The notes below the pieces were generated by a model, which saw only the letters and a list, made by a program, of their open reading frames with translations, did no database searches and was not told where the DNA came from. A program made the translations under genes and the position numbers. A stretch of 64,000 nt of DNA from contig NZ_JADBEL010000005.1 of NCBI RefSeq assembly GCF_014873855.1, positions 92,603 to 156,602 of the forward strand, given 5' to 3'. This stretch comes from Sporosarcina limicola. Its GTDB lineage: Bacteria; Bacillota; Bacilli; Bacillales_A; Planococcaceae. Positions 8,009 to 17,441 of the stretch are shown piece after piece (positions within the stretch are counted from its first letter, which is position 1; each line of letters starts with the position of its first letter).

Positions 8009-9040
8009 ATGAAAACTTTATTGTTACACTTTACAAAGCCTATTTATACCATTGTCGGAATTATGTTTCTCGTCTTGTTGACAGCATGTAGCGCAACAGA
8101 TGATGTTAGTGTATTAGCTGTACAACAAACTCAGACCGAAACAGTTGTACCGGAAAAATCGCAAACGACGGCACTTGAACCACCGTCGTTTGATGATTAC
8201 GAGGGGTACATAAATTATATTTCCGATATACCTTCATTTGAGCCCTACTATAAAACCGTGTTTGCTTTTGAAGAGCTTTCAGATGGTGTAGCAAGTGTGC
8301 CGATTGAAGAAGTAAAGGCTATGTATGATGAAATGAAAACGGTTTTTGATTATGTTCTTGTGAGTGATAATCCTTTAGCCTATAGGGGATATTATGAGGG
8401 TGATACAAGTTTTGTGGATGGATATGAACGGTATCAAAACGCCGATGTTGACATGAAGATTTCAAACCCAGTTAATGTTGTTTACAGCGATCGGGGAGGC
8501 AGTGAAATTATGACAACGCCATTAAAGACGGTTTTATTAGGTGAGAGTATTTTCAATCGCTTCGATAGCAGTATTGAGGAGGGCAGAAACCTTCAGATGT
8601 CTGATTTTACACTTGCGGCACCGAACGAACCAATTAGTGTTGTGTTGGGAAATGCATATAAGGATATTTATGAACTCGGTGATATTTTTTCCTTGGAATT
8701 GATTTCTGAAGTAATGGATTTTAAAGTCGTTGGTTTTTATAAGTCAGGCATTGGTTTTTCAATGGATGTTGGTGCGCTAAAACATGTGAACTTTGATCAC
8801 ACCATCGTTATGCCGCATTTTATACCTGAATACGAACCTGTTGGCGAGGCAGCTGTTTTTCAACATGCTTTTCATATTGCCGAATTGACATCGGGCTATA
8901 TTAGTATTCCAGAGTCGGTCGAGAAAATAAACGATGATACCTATGACCATACAGTGGCAATTATGGAAGAAATGGCGGAGCGGAATAATCTTTCCGGTCT
9001 CTATAAAATTCCACATTGGCCGGTGGGATTTGTTTGGTAA
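8009..9040 (+). CDS. Lipoprotein with MacB/FtsX-like periplasmic-core character
   Basis: An N-terminal signal ends in a lipobox (LLTAC), predicting a lipid-anchored surface protein of about 343 residues. I prefer the ATG at 8009 because AGGATG lies about 8 bases before it; the ATG at 7997 is the alternative. The middle (VVLGNAYKDIYELGDIFSL, FKVVGFYKSG) recalls the extracytoplasmic domain of MacB/FtsX-type ABC permeases, where values are returned from a beta-rich domain. No FtsX membrane segments and no ATPase gene follow, so it is an orphan or a remnant. The assignment is tentative. Confidence 0.55.
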   Translation: MKTLLLHFTKPIYTIVGIMFLVLLTACSATDDVSVLAVQQTQTETVVPEKSQTTALEPPSFDDYEGYINYISDIPSFEPYYKTVFAFEELSDGVASVPIEEVKAMYDEMKTVFDYVLVSDNPLAYRGYYEGDTSFVDGYERYQNADVDMKISNPVNVVYSDRGGSEIMTTPLKTVLLGESIFNRFDSSIEEGRNLQMSDFTLAAPNEPISVVLGNAYKDIYELGDIFSLELISEVMDFKVVGFYKSGIGFSMDVGALKHVNFDHTIVMPHFIPEYEPVGEAAVFQHAFHIAELTSGYISIPESVEKINDDTYDHTVAIMEEMAERNNLSGLYKIPHWPVGFVW

Positions 9041-9081
9041 GACGGCGAAAGCGGCTATCAGTATAAAAAAGTTATTTGTAA

Positions 9082-9189
9082 CTATATATGTTGAACTTAT
9101 GATTTTCCCGTAATCTCCAGCGAAGGCATCCCCAAGCGCCGAGCGTTGTTAGTAGGGTTCTTTATTTCAACATATATAGCTGAAGAGCA
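9082..9189. repeat. 108-bp element bounded by perfect 14-bp inverted repeats
   Basis: CTATATATGTTGAA (9082-9095) and its exact reverse complement (9176-9189) flank about 80 bases that are richer in G and C than the surroundings. The layout fits a miniature inverted-repeat element or an RNA hairpin. No target-site duplication was obvious. Confidence 0.5.
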
Positions 9190-9214
9190 ATAATTGACAA
9201 CCATATAAATCAAT

Positions 9215-9262
9215 AAAAAAGACGGCACACAGGATTAGTTTACCCTGTATGCCGTCTTTTTT
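9215..9262. terminator. Bidirectional terminator
   Basis: AAAAAAGACGGCA pairs with TGCCGTCTTTTTT, with further CAGG/CCTG pairing inside. It lies between the convergent lipoprotein and GbsR-like genes and has U-tracts in both directions. Confidence 0.85.
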
Positions 9263-9268
9263 ATATCA

Positions 9269-9814
9269 TCAATCCTTAGAACTGTCCTTCATCGGTACAA
9301 AGTTAAAAATATCATGACTCTCAAATACATCAACAAGACGATCTAGCCATTCAAAATAATCTCGGATATAAACCAGTTTCGCGATGTCCAATTGTGCATC
9401 TTGTTTTACTTCCTCAATCACAGTAGGATCATTCACCAGACTTTCCAATTCCGCCAAGGACTTTCTAATCGAAACAGAGTGAAGTGAAATAGATCTTCGC
9501 CACTTAATTGAAAACAAATCGATGAAGCTTTGATACCAATCATCTGTCGCTTGGTAGAGATCTTTGCGGACGCCTTTTTTCCACGCACGCTCCACTAATT
9601 TCAAATCAGTTAATGCTCTGACTGATGTACTCATACTCGTTTTGCTCATTCCGAGTTCTTCGGTCATATCATCCAATGTCAACGGTTCATTATGAAAAAA
9701 CATCGTGCCATACTGTCTGCCGACAGAAGGTGAGAGACCGTAAAGATGTATGTTTTGTGCAATAGTCTCTATAATTCGCTCACGGGTTTTATTTAGTTTT
9801 TCAGTACCGTCCAT
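9269..9814 (-). CDS. GbsR/OpcR-type MarR-family transcriptional regulator
   Basis: The 181-residue winged-helix protein has the GbsR signature: LYGLSPSVGRQYG at the start, then the helix-turn-helix PLTLDDMTEELGMSKTSMST (about 52-70) and the wing WKKGVRKDLYQAT. In Bacillus, GbsR and OpcR repress choline and glycine betaine genes and respond to choline. This gene is divergent from opuAA across a 218-base gap containing the opuA promoter, so control of the transporter operon is the natural inference. The gap has GTTAAC/TTAGC-type palindromic text near 9839-9860 that could be the operator. Confidence 0.85.
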   Translation of the reverse strand: MDGTEKLNKTRERIIETIAQNIHLYGLSPSVGRQYGTMFFHNEPLTLDDMTEELGMSKTSMSTSVRALTDLKLVERAWKKGVRKDLYQATDDWYQSFIDLFSIKWRRSISLHSVSIRKSLAELESLVNDPTVIEEVKQDAQLDIAKLVYIRDYFEWLDRLVDVFESHDIFNFVPMKDSSKD

Positions 9815-9962
9815 AAACGTGTTCCCTCCACTGCCATTAGCTAACTTTAGCGTTAACTAGCCACTTTCTTATAGCGTATTCTATCTAGTTTAAAAAAGCA
9901 ATTTATAATTATTTTAGTTTGTACAGTTTTTTCCGTTCAAACGATTTAATTGGTTAAAACGG

Positions 9963-9991
9963 TTGTAATGCAAATTTGTTAGGGCTATACT
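9963..9991 (+). promoter_or_regulatory. SigA-type promoter of opuA
   Basis: TTGTAA (9963-9968) and TATACT (9986-9991) are 17 bases apart, 42 bases before opuAA. The -35 departs from TTGACA, as is common in osmotically regulated Bacillus promoters. Confidence 0.5.
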
Positions 9992-10032
9992 AGTAGACAT
10001 TCGCAAGTTTTGAAACTGTAAGGAGTGGACGC

Positions 10033-11295
10033 ATGAGTGAGCAAATAGCCATTAAAAAAATTGAAGTGATCAATACGACGAAAATTTTCGGCAAGAATAG
10101 TAAGCGGGCGGCACAGCTACTAGGCGAAGGTAAAACAAAGAGTGAGATTTTGAAAGCAACTGGCGCAACTGTTGGTGTGAAAAATGCATCCTTCGATGTA
10201 TATGAAGGTGAAATATTCGTCATCATGGGCTTGTCGGGAAGTGGGAAATCGACACTGGTTAGGTTATTAAACAGGTTGATTGATCCAACGATGGGCACGA
10301 TCCTATTAGACGGTGAAAATATTGTCAGGATGAATAAAGAACAGCTTCGTGAAGTAAGACGTAAAAAAATCGGTATGGTCTTTCAAAACTTTGCACTCTT
10401 TCCCCACAAAACGATTCTTGAAAATGCAGAGTACGGCTTGGAAATCCAAGGGGTTGCGAAGGCAGAACGTCAAGCCAAAGCAAAAGAATCCTTAGCGTTA
10501 GTCGGACTTGCAGGGTATGAAGATCAGTTTCCAAGTCAATTGAGCGGAGGAATGCAGCAGCGCGTGGGTCTAGCTAGGGCGCTTGCCAATGGTCCGGATA
10601 TTTTATTGATGGACGAAGCGTTCAGTGCACTTGACCCGCTCATTCGTAAAGATATGCAAGATGAGCTCTTACAACTTCATCATGATATGGGGAAAACAAT
10701 AATTTTCATTACCCATGATCTGGACGAAGCGCTTCGTATTGGAGACCGTATCGCTTTGATGAAAGACGGGGATATCGTTCAAATTGGGACACCGGAAGAA
10801 ATATTGATGAGTCCATCGAACGAATATGTAGAACGCTTTGTCGAAGACGTGGATCTTTCCAAAGTATTGACAGCGGGTCATATTATGAAAAAAGCGGATA
10901 CGGTTCAGGTCGATCGTGGAGCGAGGGTAGCACTTCGTATGATGAAACAGCTCGGGATATCTTCAATTTATGTTGTTGACAAGGCAAACCGTCTTTTAGG
11001 TGCAGTCACTGCTCAAGATGCTGGTTCAGCTATTGAAACAGGGAAGTTACTTGAAGAAATAATGATTTCTGACCTTCCGATGATTCCTCCAGATACCGTA
11101 CTGACTGATCTTTTTGATATCGTATCGACAGCTGTTATCCCAGTTGCAGTCGTAGATGAAAATAAAAGGCTACAGGGAATTATTATTCGTGGTGCACTGA
11201 TTGGCGCATTATCAGGTGACAATCAGTTTATAAATAATAACGGAAATTTCGATTCTGATGAACAAACGGATACGGAGGTGAAGACAGATGGATAA
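10033..11295 (+). CDS. opuAA: Glycine betaine/proline betaine ABC transporter ATPase OpuAA
   Basis: OpuAA powers uptake of glycine betaine and proline betaine for osmoprotection. The 420-residue protein matches the usual length of about 418. It shows Walker A (GLSGSGKST), the Q-loop, the signature LSGGMQQRVGLARAL, Walker B (ILLMDEAFSALD) and the switch His (FITHDLDEA). A tandem CBS module follows (about 280-400). An AAGGAGTG lies before the ATG. It overlaps opuAB by 8 bases, and the three genes form one operon divergent from the GbsR-like gene. Confidence 0.97.
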   Translation: MSEQIAIKKIEVINTTKIFGKNSKRAAQLLGEGKTKSEILKATGATVGVKNASFDVYEGEIFVIMGLSGSGKSTLVRLLNRLIDPTMGTILLDGENIVRMNKEQLREVRRKKIGMVFQNFALFPHKTILENAEYGLEIQGVAKAERQAKAKESLALVGLAGYEDQFPSQLSGGMQQRVGLARALANGPDILLMDEAFSALDPLIRKDMQDELLQLHHDMGKTIIFITHDLDEALRIGDRIALMKDGDIVQIGTPEEILMSPSNEYVERFVEDVDLSKVLTAGHIMKKADTVQVDRGARVALRMMKQLGISSIYVVDKANRLLGAVTAQDAGSAIETGKLLEEIMISDLPMIPPDTVLTDLFDIVSTAVIPVAVVDENKRLQGIIIRGALIGALSGDNQFINNNGNFDSDEQTDTEVKTDG

Positions 11296-12139
11296 ACTTT
11301 TACCTCGATTGCCATTTGCAGAATGGATTGACGCTGGTGTCGATTGGCTTGTAGTGACTTTTGGTGCGTTGTTTGACGGGATTGCAGATTTCCTTAAAGG
11401 TATTGTTGAAGGGTCAGTGGAGTGGCTCGATATGGTGCCATCCATTTTACTTGCCGTGCTGTTTGCCTTGCTCGCGTGGTTCATTTCCACCCGGCGCATT
11501 GCTTTATTCACATTAATCGGCTTGCTGTTTATCGATTACTTGGGCTACTGGCACCCGATGTTGCAAATGCTTGCGCTTGTACTCACCTCTGTGTTCTTCG
11601 CGTTGGTGATTGGAATTCCGGTAGGCATATGGGGTTCGCAACAAGCGACAGCCCGTAAAATTATTAATCCGATATTGGATCTCATGCAAACCATGCCAGC
11701 ATTTGTCTATTTGCTGCCAGCGATATTCTTTTTCAATATCGGTGTTGTTCCAGGTGTCGTGGCGTCAGTCATTTTTTCAATGCCGCCCACAATCCGTTTG
11801 ACAATGCTTGGTATTCAGCAAGTACCAAAGGATTTGATTGAAGCAACGGAAGCATTCGGTTCGACGACTTGGCAAAGGTTGAGCAAGGTGCAAATTCCAC
11901 TTGCCAAACCGACAATCATGGCAGGTGTCAATCAAAGCATCATGCTGGCCTTATCGATGGTAGTCATCGCTTCGATGGTTGGTGCACCAGGGCTTGGTCA
12001 AAAAGTGTATCAGGCTGTAACACAATTGAAAACGGGCGTTGGTTTTGAGACCGGACTGTCCATCGTAATCGTTGCCATCATCCTTGACCGGATTACGCAA
12101 CATGCAGGAAAGAAAAAACAAGGGGGAACTACATTATGA
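11288..12139 (+). CDS. opuAB: Glycine betaine ABC transporter permease OpuAB
   Basis: The 283-residue integral membrane protein forms the translocation path of OpuA. Several hydrophobic segments are visible. The EAA loop that contacts the ATPase reads EATEAFGSTTWQRLSKVQIPLA near residues 190-215. The upstream end overlaps opuAA, and its TGA overlaps the opuAC ATG, so translation is coupled. The length equals that of the Bacillus homologue. Confidence 0.97.
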   Translation: MDKLLPRLPFAEWIDAGVDWLVVTFGALFDGIADFLKGIVEGSVEWLDMVPSILLAVLFALLAWFISTRRIALFTLIGLLFIDYLGYWHPMLQMLALVLTSVFFALVIGIPVGIWGSQQATARKIINPILDLMQTMPAFVYLLPAIFFFNIGVVPGVVASVIFSMPPTIRLTMLGIQQVPKDLIEATEAFGSTTWQRLSKVQIPLAKPTIMAGVNQSIMLALSMVVIASMVGAPGLGQKVYQAVTQLKTGVGFETGLSIVIVAIILDRITQHAGKKKQGGTTL

Positions 12140-13041
12140 AATTGACTAAAAAAGTTTTAGGACTTGGAGCTGTCGCTCTACTCGCAGTCGGACTTGCCGC
12201 ATGTGGTAATGATGACAAGAAAGAAACAGGTAAAGAAGAGACGAAATCTGTCGGCGAATCACTTAATTATAAAATCACAGGTATTGACCCAGGCGCAGGT
12301 ATTATGGAAGCAACTGAAAAAGTGATTGAAGAATACGAACTCAAGGATTGGGAACTTACAACGGGGTCAGGTTCTGCAATGACAGCATCTTTGAAAAAGG
12401 CTTATGATAAAGAACAACCGATCATCGTGACAGGTTGGACGCCGCATTGGAAATTTGCGAAGTACGATTTGAAGTATCTTGAAGATCCAAAAGGTGTGTA
12501 TGGTGGGGAAGAACAGATTCGTACGATTGGTAGACTTGGATTAGCGGATGACCTACCAGAAGCACATAAGATCTTATCACAGTTCAAATGGACTGAAGAA
12601 GATATGGGTGAAATAATGGTAGCGATTCAAGACGGTGAAAAAGAGGATGTAGCAGCACAAAATTGGGTTGATGCAAACAAAGATAAAGTAGCTGAATGGA
12701 CAAACGGCGTAGAAAAAGTGGACGGAGACAAAGTCAATCTTGCCTATGTTGCATGGGATAGTGAAATTGCTAGCCATAATGTTATGACAATCGTTTTAGA
12801 AGATATGGGTTTCAAAGTCACGTTAACACAGGTCGAAGCGGGTCCGCTGTGGACGGCTGTCGCTGATGGTAGTGTAGATGCTTCACTTGCAGCTTGGATG
12901 CCGGTGACACATAAAACATATGCCGATAAGTTCGAAGGTGAATTTGAGGAGCTCGGCGTCAATATGGAAGGTGTCAAAATTGGTCTTGTGGTACCGGAGT
13001 ATATGGATATCAAGTCAATTGAAGATTTGAATAATAAGTAA
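12136..13041 (+). CDS. opuAC: Glycine betaine-binding lipoprotein OpuAC
   Basis: The extracellular binding protein captures glycine betaine and hands it to OpuAB. A lipoprotein signal with lipobox VGLAAC places the lipidated Cys at residue 23. A charged Lys/Glu linker follows, and then the type II binding-protein fold (about 45-300). The several Trp residues expected to cage the trimethylammonium group are present, for example in GWTPHW and AAWMPV. A strong terminator follows. Confidence 0.96.
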   Translation: MKLTKKVLGLGAVALLAVGLAACGNDDKKETGKEETKSVGESLNYKITGIDPGAGIMEATEKVIEEYELKDWELTTGSGSAMTASLKKAYDKEQPIIVTGWTPHWKFAKYDLKYLEDPKGVYGGEEQIRTIGRLGLADDLPEAHKILSQFKWTEEDMGEIMVAIQDGEKEDVAAQNWVDANKDKVAEWTNGVEKVDGDKVNLAYVAWDSEIASHNVMTIVLEDMGFKVTLTQVEAGPLWTAVADGSVDASLAAWMPVTHKTYADKFEGEFEELGVNMEGVKIGLVVPEYMDIKSIEDLNNK

Positions 13042-13051
13042 AATTCTCTAT

Positions 13052-13088
13052 GAGACTCAGTCCCGTTCAATCGGGCTGAGTCTTTTTT
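13052..13088 (+). terminator. Terminator of opuA
   Basis: AGACTCAG...CTGAGTCT with inner CCCG/CGGG forms a long stem followed by six T. Confidence 0.9.
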
Positions 13089-13135
13089 GATTTAATCAAA
13101 GAATTATGCTAACTTAAAATAGGTACGCATAAACA

Positions 13136-13276
13136 TACTCTTCGGGGCAAGGTGAAATTCCTTACCGGCGGTGATCGAGCAATGCTCGTCAGTCCGTGAC
13201 CCGTCCTTCCTTTTAATAGAAGGCGGTGGAGCTGGTGTAATTCCGGCGCCGACAGTTAGAGTCTGGATGGGAGAAG
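13136..13276 (+). promoter_or_regulatory. FMN riboswitch (RFN element)
   Basis: The conserved RFN blocks are all present: CTTCGGGGCAAGGTGAAATT, CCTTACCGGCGGTGAT, CAGTCCGTGACCCG, GGTGTAATTCCGGCGCCGAC and AGTCTGGATGGGAGAAG. It precedes ribD and should switch off the operon when FMN is plentiful. Confidence 0.97.
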
Positions 13277-13343
13277 TTGTTTGGATATGCGTGCCATGCC
13301 CACATTGTTCTGCCCTCTAGTATTTTTGAAAGGGGGAATGGCA

Positions 13344-14426
13344 ATGGACCATGAATTTTATATGAAACTAGCTCTTGACCTGGCAGGGACAGCAGAGGGA
13401 CAAACCTCACCGAATCCACTAGTCGGCGCTGTATGTGTAAAAGATGGACAAATCATCGGGACAGGTGCGCATTTGAAAGCAGGGACTCCACATGCTGAAG
13501 TGCATGCACTAACGATGGCAGGCACGCAATCGGTCGGCGCGGATCTTTACATCACGCTTGAACCCTGTGCTCACATCGGGAAAACACCCCCGTGTACGGA
13601 CCTCATTCGTAAGAGAGGAATCTGTCGTGTTTTCGTCGCGTCCATCGATCCGAACCCTTCCGTCAATGGAAAGGGCATCAGGCTTCTTCAAGATGCCGGG
13701 ATTGAAGTAATAACCGGCCTATTACAGGAAGAGGCAGAGCAATTGAACAGGGCATTTTTTCATTTCATCAACTACGGAAAACCATACGTCACCTTGAAAG
13801 CAGCCACAACGCTCGATGGCCGCCTTTCAACGCAGACTGGGGACAGCAAATGGATTACATCGAATGCTTCAAGAAATGATGTCCATCACCTCCGCCATAT
13901 CCATGACGCAATTTTGGTCGGCGTACAAACCGTTCTTCACGATAACCCTTTCCTCACCACCCGTTTGCCCCATGGTGGAAAGAACCCAATTCGTATTATT
14001 CTAGACCGGTATCTCAGGACGCCTAAAACAGCAAATATCGTCACAGACGGTGCTGTCGAAACAATTATTTTTACACTCGATTCAGACAAGTCCAGAACGG
14101 TCTTTTTTGAACATCCCTTCGTTTCGATTGAAAGGATTTCTGAAACAGCCCCTTTTTTGGAGGAAGTACTAAATCATCTTGCAAGGAGAGGAATCATGAC
14201 GTTGTTCGTTGAGGGCGGCAGTCGTGTCCATTCAAGTTTCATTAACGCGGGACTCGCGGATGAACTGTATTTGTACATGGCTCCAAAATTGATTGGCAAC
14301 GGCAGTTCTTTATTCATTGATGAAAAGCGGAATCTCATGGCGGACAGTGAATCACTCCGCTTATTGGATGTGCGACAAATCGGCGAGGACGTCCGGCTGC
14401 ATGCCCGCTTTTTGAAGGAGGAATGA
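13344..14426 (+). CDS. ribD: Bifunctional riboflavin deaminase/reductase RibD
   Basis: RibD deaminates the pyrimidine made by GTP cyclohydrolase II and then reduces its ribosyl side chain. The N-terminal cytidine-deaminase-like domain has the zinc site HAEVHAL and PCAHIGKTPPC. The C-terminal reductase (about 145-355) has TLKAATTLDGR and FVEGGSRVHSSF. I chose the ATG at 13344 since AGGGGG lies 7 bases before it; the in-frame ATG at 13338 is too close. The resulting 360 residues equal the family length. First gene of the rib operon under the FMN riboswitch. Confidence 0.96.
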   Translation: MDHEFYMKLALDLAGTAEGQTSPNPLVGAVCVKDGQIIGTGAHLKAGTPHAEVHALTMAGTQSVGADLYITLEPCAHIGKTPPCTDLIRKRGICRVFVASIDPNPSVNGKGIRLLQDAGIEVITGLLQEEAEQLNRAFFHFINYGKPYVTLKAATTLDGRLSTQTGDSKWITSNASRNDVHHLRHIHDAILVGVQTVLHDNPFLTTRLPHGGKNPIRIILDRYLRTPKTANIVTDGAVETIIFTLDSDKSRTVFFEHPFVSIERISETAPFLEEVLNHLARRGIMTLFVEGGSRVHSSFINAGLADELYLYMAPKLIGNGSSLFIDEKRNLMADSESLRLLDVRQIGEDVRLHARFLKEE

Positions 14427-15083
14427 TTGTTCTTGTTCACAGGAATCGTAGAAGAAATCGGTACAGTGGCAGCGGTTCAACAAGATTCGAACTCGTTTAA
14501 ACTATCAATACGCTGCAAAAAAGTACTCGAAGATGTCAAAAAAGGGGACAGTATCGCAGTAAATGGTGTCTGTCTGACTGTCTCAGATTTTTCGACCCAT
14601 CAATTCACAGCGGATGTCATGCCTGAAACAGTCAAAGCGACGACGCTTCACACGCTCCGTCTTGGAAACCGATTGAATCTGGAACGTGCAATGGCCGCAA
14701 ATGGTCGTTTTGGCGGCCATTTTGTAAGTGGGCATGTTGATGGAACCGGAGAAATTATCGCAATCCGTCAAAAAGAGAACGCCATCTATATGGAAATTGA
14801 TATTGTTAGCGAATACTTGAACTATTTCATTCCAAAAGGTTCCGTCACAGTGGATGGGACCTCACTTACAGTCTTTGGCGTAACTAAAAAAGGATTCATC
14901 ATTTCACTAATCCCCGTTACGCAGGAAGATTCCATAATCGGACGAAAACGGATTGGCGAAAAAGTGAATGTCGAATGTGACATACTTGCAAAGTATATGG
15001 AACGATTGATAACGACCGATAAAGGGAAGCCCGCTGGCAGTCTGACGATGGATTCACTTGCTGCGAGTGGGTTTCTCGACTAA
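14427..15083 (+). CDS. ribE: Riboflavin synthase alpha chain RibE
   Basis: The enzyme dismutates two 6,7-dimethyl-8-ribityllumazine molecules into riboflavin and pyrimidinedione. The 218 residues form two similar lumazine-binding domains: residues 1-97 (FTGIVEEIG, NGVCLTV, PETVKATT) and 98-200 (GHVDGTGEI, VDGTSLTV). It begins directly after the ribD stop at a TTG with AGGAGG before it; a second TTG two codons on is possible. Confidence 0.95.
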   Translation: MFLFTGIVEEIGTVAAVQQDSNSFKLSIRCKKVLEDVKKGDSIAVNGVCLTVSDFSTHQFTADVMPETVKATTLHTLRLGNRLNLERAMAANGRFGGHFVSGHVDGTGEIIAIRQKENAIYMEIDIVSEYLNYFIPKGSVTVDGTSLTVFGVTKKGFIISLIPVTQEDSIIGRKRIGEKVNVECDILAKYMERLITTDKGKPAGSLTMDSLAASGFLD

Positions 15084-15097
15084 AGGAGGCGGCATAG

Positions 15098-16291
15098 TTG
15101 TTCACTACAGTGGAAAAAGCAGTTGAAGAACTAAAAAAAGGAAAAGCAATCATCGTCGTGGATGATGAAGACCGTGAAAACGAGGGAGACTTTGTTGCGC
15201 TGGGCGAATTTGCTACACCAGAAATGATTAACTTCATGGCGACGGAAGGACGCGGACTTATTTGCGTGCCAATCGAGGAAGAAAAAGCAAATCAGCTTGA
15301 GCTTGGACTTATGACGGAAAAAAATAGCGATGCACATGGAACTGCTTTTACAATCAGCATCGACCATTCGGATTGCCATACTGGGATCTCGGCATTTGAA
15401 CGTTCTGAAACGATTTTGGCGATGCTTGCCAATGATGCCCGTCCGTCCGGTTTCAGAAGACCAGGTCACATATTTCCATTAATCTCGAAGTCAGGTGGTG
15501 TATTGAAACGGGCTGGACATACTGAAGCGGCTGTTGACTTGGCAAAACTGGCAGGTGCAGAACCTGTCGGCGTCATTTGTGAAATCATGAACGTCGACGG
15601 TACGATGGCGAGAACCGTGCAATTGAAAGAAATTGCGGAGCGCTTTGATCTTGTTATTTTGACAATCCAAGACTTGATTGCGTATCGCAGGAAAAATGAA
15701 AAGCTGATAGAACGCATTGTTGATGTGCATTTACCAACAGATTTTGGGGAGTTTAAAGCGGTCACCTATATTGAAAAACTGACCGAGCGGGAACATATCG
15801 CTTTGGTAAAAGGTGATATCCGCGATGGCGAAAACATACTTGTCCGAGTCCACTCGGAATGTCTGACAGGTGATGTCTTCGGTTCGTGTCGCTGTGATTG
15901 TGGCCCACAGTTGCATGCTGCGCTTGCCCAGATTGAAAAAACGGGCAGGGGCGTCCTGTTATATATGCGTCAGGAAGGGAGAGGTATAGGCCTTGTCAAT
16001 AAAATGAAAGCCTATAAACTCCAAGAAGAAGGATACGATACAGTCGAAGCAAATCAGAAATTAGGATTTCCGGATGATCTTCGGGATTACGGGATTGGTG
16101 CACAAATCTTAAGGGATATAGGGTTGACATCCATTCATCTACTAACAAATAACCCACGGAAAATCGCAGGACTTGCTGGACATGGCTTAGAAGTAACAGA
16201 GCGTATTCAAATTGAAATGCCAGTTAAAGAAGAGAATAAAGTATACATGGAAACGAAAAAAGAAAAACTGGGGCATCTATTGCAAAGTTAA
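15098..16291 (+). CDS. ribBA: DHBP synthase / GTP cyclohydrolase II fusion (RibBA)
   Basis: The N-terminal half (about 1-200) makes 3,4-dihydroxy-2-butanone 4-phosphate from ribulose 5-phosphate, with [12 protein letters not shown] and HTEAAVDL. The C-terminal half opens GTP to start riboflavin synthesis, with zinc Cys in [17 protein letters not shown] and the substrate segment RQEGRGIGL. The TTG start has a strong AAAGGAGG. The length of 397 fits the Bacillus protein (named ribA there). 14 bases separate it from ribE. Confidence 0.96.
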   Translation: MFTTVEKAVEELKKGKAIIVVDDEDRENEGDFVALGEFATPEMINFMATEGRGLICVPIEEEKANQLELGLMTEKNSDAHGTAFTISIDHSDCHTGISAFERSETILAMLANDARPSGFRRPGHIFPLISKSGGVLKRAGHTEAAVDLAKLAGAEPVGVICEIMNVDGTMARTVQLKEIAERFDLVILTIQDLIAYRRKNEKLIERIVDVHLPTDFGEFKAVTYIEKLTEREHIALVKGDIRDGENILVRVHSECLTGDVFGSCRCDCGPQLHAALAQIEKTGRGVLLYMRQEGRGIGLVNKMKAYKLQEEGYDTVEANQKLGFPDDLRDYGIGAQILRDIGLTSIHLLTNNPRKIAGLAGHGLEVTERIQIEMPVKEENKVYMETKKEKLGHLLQS

Positions 16292-16303
16292 GGGGGATTT
16301 ATA

Positions 16304-16768
16304 ATGGGAACAGTTTTTGAAGGACATTTGGTGGGAACAGAATTAAAAATTGGGATTGTTGTTTCTAGGTTCAATGAATTTATTACAGGAAAGTTATTGA
16401 GTGGAGCTGAAGATGCGCTACGTCGCCATGGTGTCGATGATCGCAATGTTGACATCGCTTGGGTGCCTGGTGCTTATGAAATTCCACTTGTAGCGAAGAA
16501 AATGGCTGCAACAGGAAAGTATGACGCGGTCATTACACTAGGGACAGTAATCCGAGGAGCAACACCCCATTTTGACTATGTTTGCAGTGAAGTCGCCAAA
16601 GGGGTGGCTGCCATTACTATGCAAGAAGGCATTCCCGTCATCTTCGGTGTCCTGACAACAGATACAATTGAACAGGCGATTGAACGTGCCGGAACGAAGG
16701 CTGGCAATAAAGGCTGGGATGCGGGAACCGCGGCGATTGAAATGGCGAATTTACTGAAAACATTCTAA
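16304..16768 (+). CDS. ribH: Lumazine synthase RibH
   Basis: RibH condenses the RibD product with dihydroxybutanone phosphate to give 6,7-dimethyl-8-ribityllumazine. It typically forms a 60-subunit capsid. The 154-residue length is standard. Motifs seen: [32 protein letters not shown] with the catalytic His, and [17 protein letters not shown]. Last gene of the operon, 12 bases after ribBA. Confidence 0.97.
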   Translation: MGTVFEGHLVGTELKIGIVVSRFNEFITGKLLSGAEDALRRHGVDDRNVDIAWVPGAYEIPLVAKKMAATGKYDAVITLGTVIRGATPHFDYVCSEVAKGVAAITMQEGIPVIFGVLTTDTIEQAIERAGTKAGNKGWDAGTAAIEMANLLKTF

Positions 16769-16974
16769 AGGCTTCACCCTTAATTGAACTACTTGGTTAG
16801 AATGCTCAGTAGAGTCACTCATTCAATCGTGAAAGTTTAAACTACCATATTTGTTTTAATTAACGTAATTGTTTGAGGTGCGTTGATTACTTTAAAAGGT
16901 TGGTGTCGTTCCGGGATCAATGAACGGCTTATTGACAACCGATAGTGAATATAATATGGTAATCTTAGTGATTA

Positions 16975-17010
16975 GGCTCATGTTCCTTACGAGGACTGGG
17001 CCATTTTTTT
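16975..17010 (+). terminator. Probable terminator
   Basis: GGCTCA pairs with TGGGCC (one G-U), followed by a seven-T run. It ends about 240 bases after ribH, so it may end the rib transcript or a separate short one. The rest of 16769-17058 has no gene. Confidence 0.55.
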
Positions 17011-17058
17011 GTTTCGTTCTAGGCTTCACGTTTCTCGCAATTAGTTAGGGAAAGCGGT

Positions 17059-17433
17059 ATGATAGAAGCAGAAGCTATTCTAAGAAATGGAGTGATTGAT
17101 TTGACTGAATTCCCTAAAAAAACATGTTCGATTGAACGGCTTGTTACGATTCCCGCAGATGTGAAGAAAGTGTTGGATGGCCAAAAAACGGCGACAAGAC
17201 GGAATGGTGTCTATGCGTATCCTGAAGAAATTATGGTTCTTGATGGCAAAGAGTTTAGAGTCGACGCGCTATATAAACAGACCCTTGGGGAAATGACGGA
17301 CGAGCATGCGAAGCACGAAGGTTATGCGAATATGGAGGAGTACAAACAATCGATTCTTGCCATGCATGAAAAAATGCCTTGGTTGCCGACGATGAGTGTA
17401 TGGGTACACGAATATAGTCCGGTCCAGAAATGA
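17059..17433 (+). CDS. ASCH domain protein
   Basis: ASCH domains are small RNA-binding PUA-like folds. The core here (ERLVTIPADVKKVLDGQKTATRRNG) has the conserved GxKTATRR strand-helix, followed by FRVDALYKQTLGEMTDEHAKHEGY. The product is 124 residues from the ATG at 17059. A TTG at 17101 would give a shorter form starting MTEFPKKTCS, which is closer to how similar proteins begin. The cellular role is unknown. It is followed after 8 bases by a membrane protein gene. Confidence 0.75.
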   Translation: MIEAEAILRNGVIDLTEFPKKTCSIERLVTIPADVKKVLDGQKTATRRNGVYAYPEEIMVLDGKEFRVDALYKQTLGEMTDEHAKHEGYANMEEYKQSILAMHEKMPWLPTMSVWVHEYSPVQK

Positions 17434-17441
17434 TGTTCTGA

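Noticed and set aside
16932..16955. TTGACA and TATAAT as a promoter after ribH
   Set aside because: The spacing is only 12 bases, too short for SigA.
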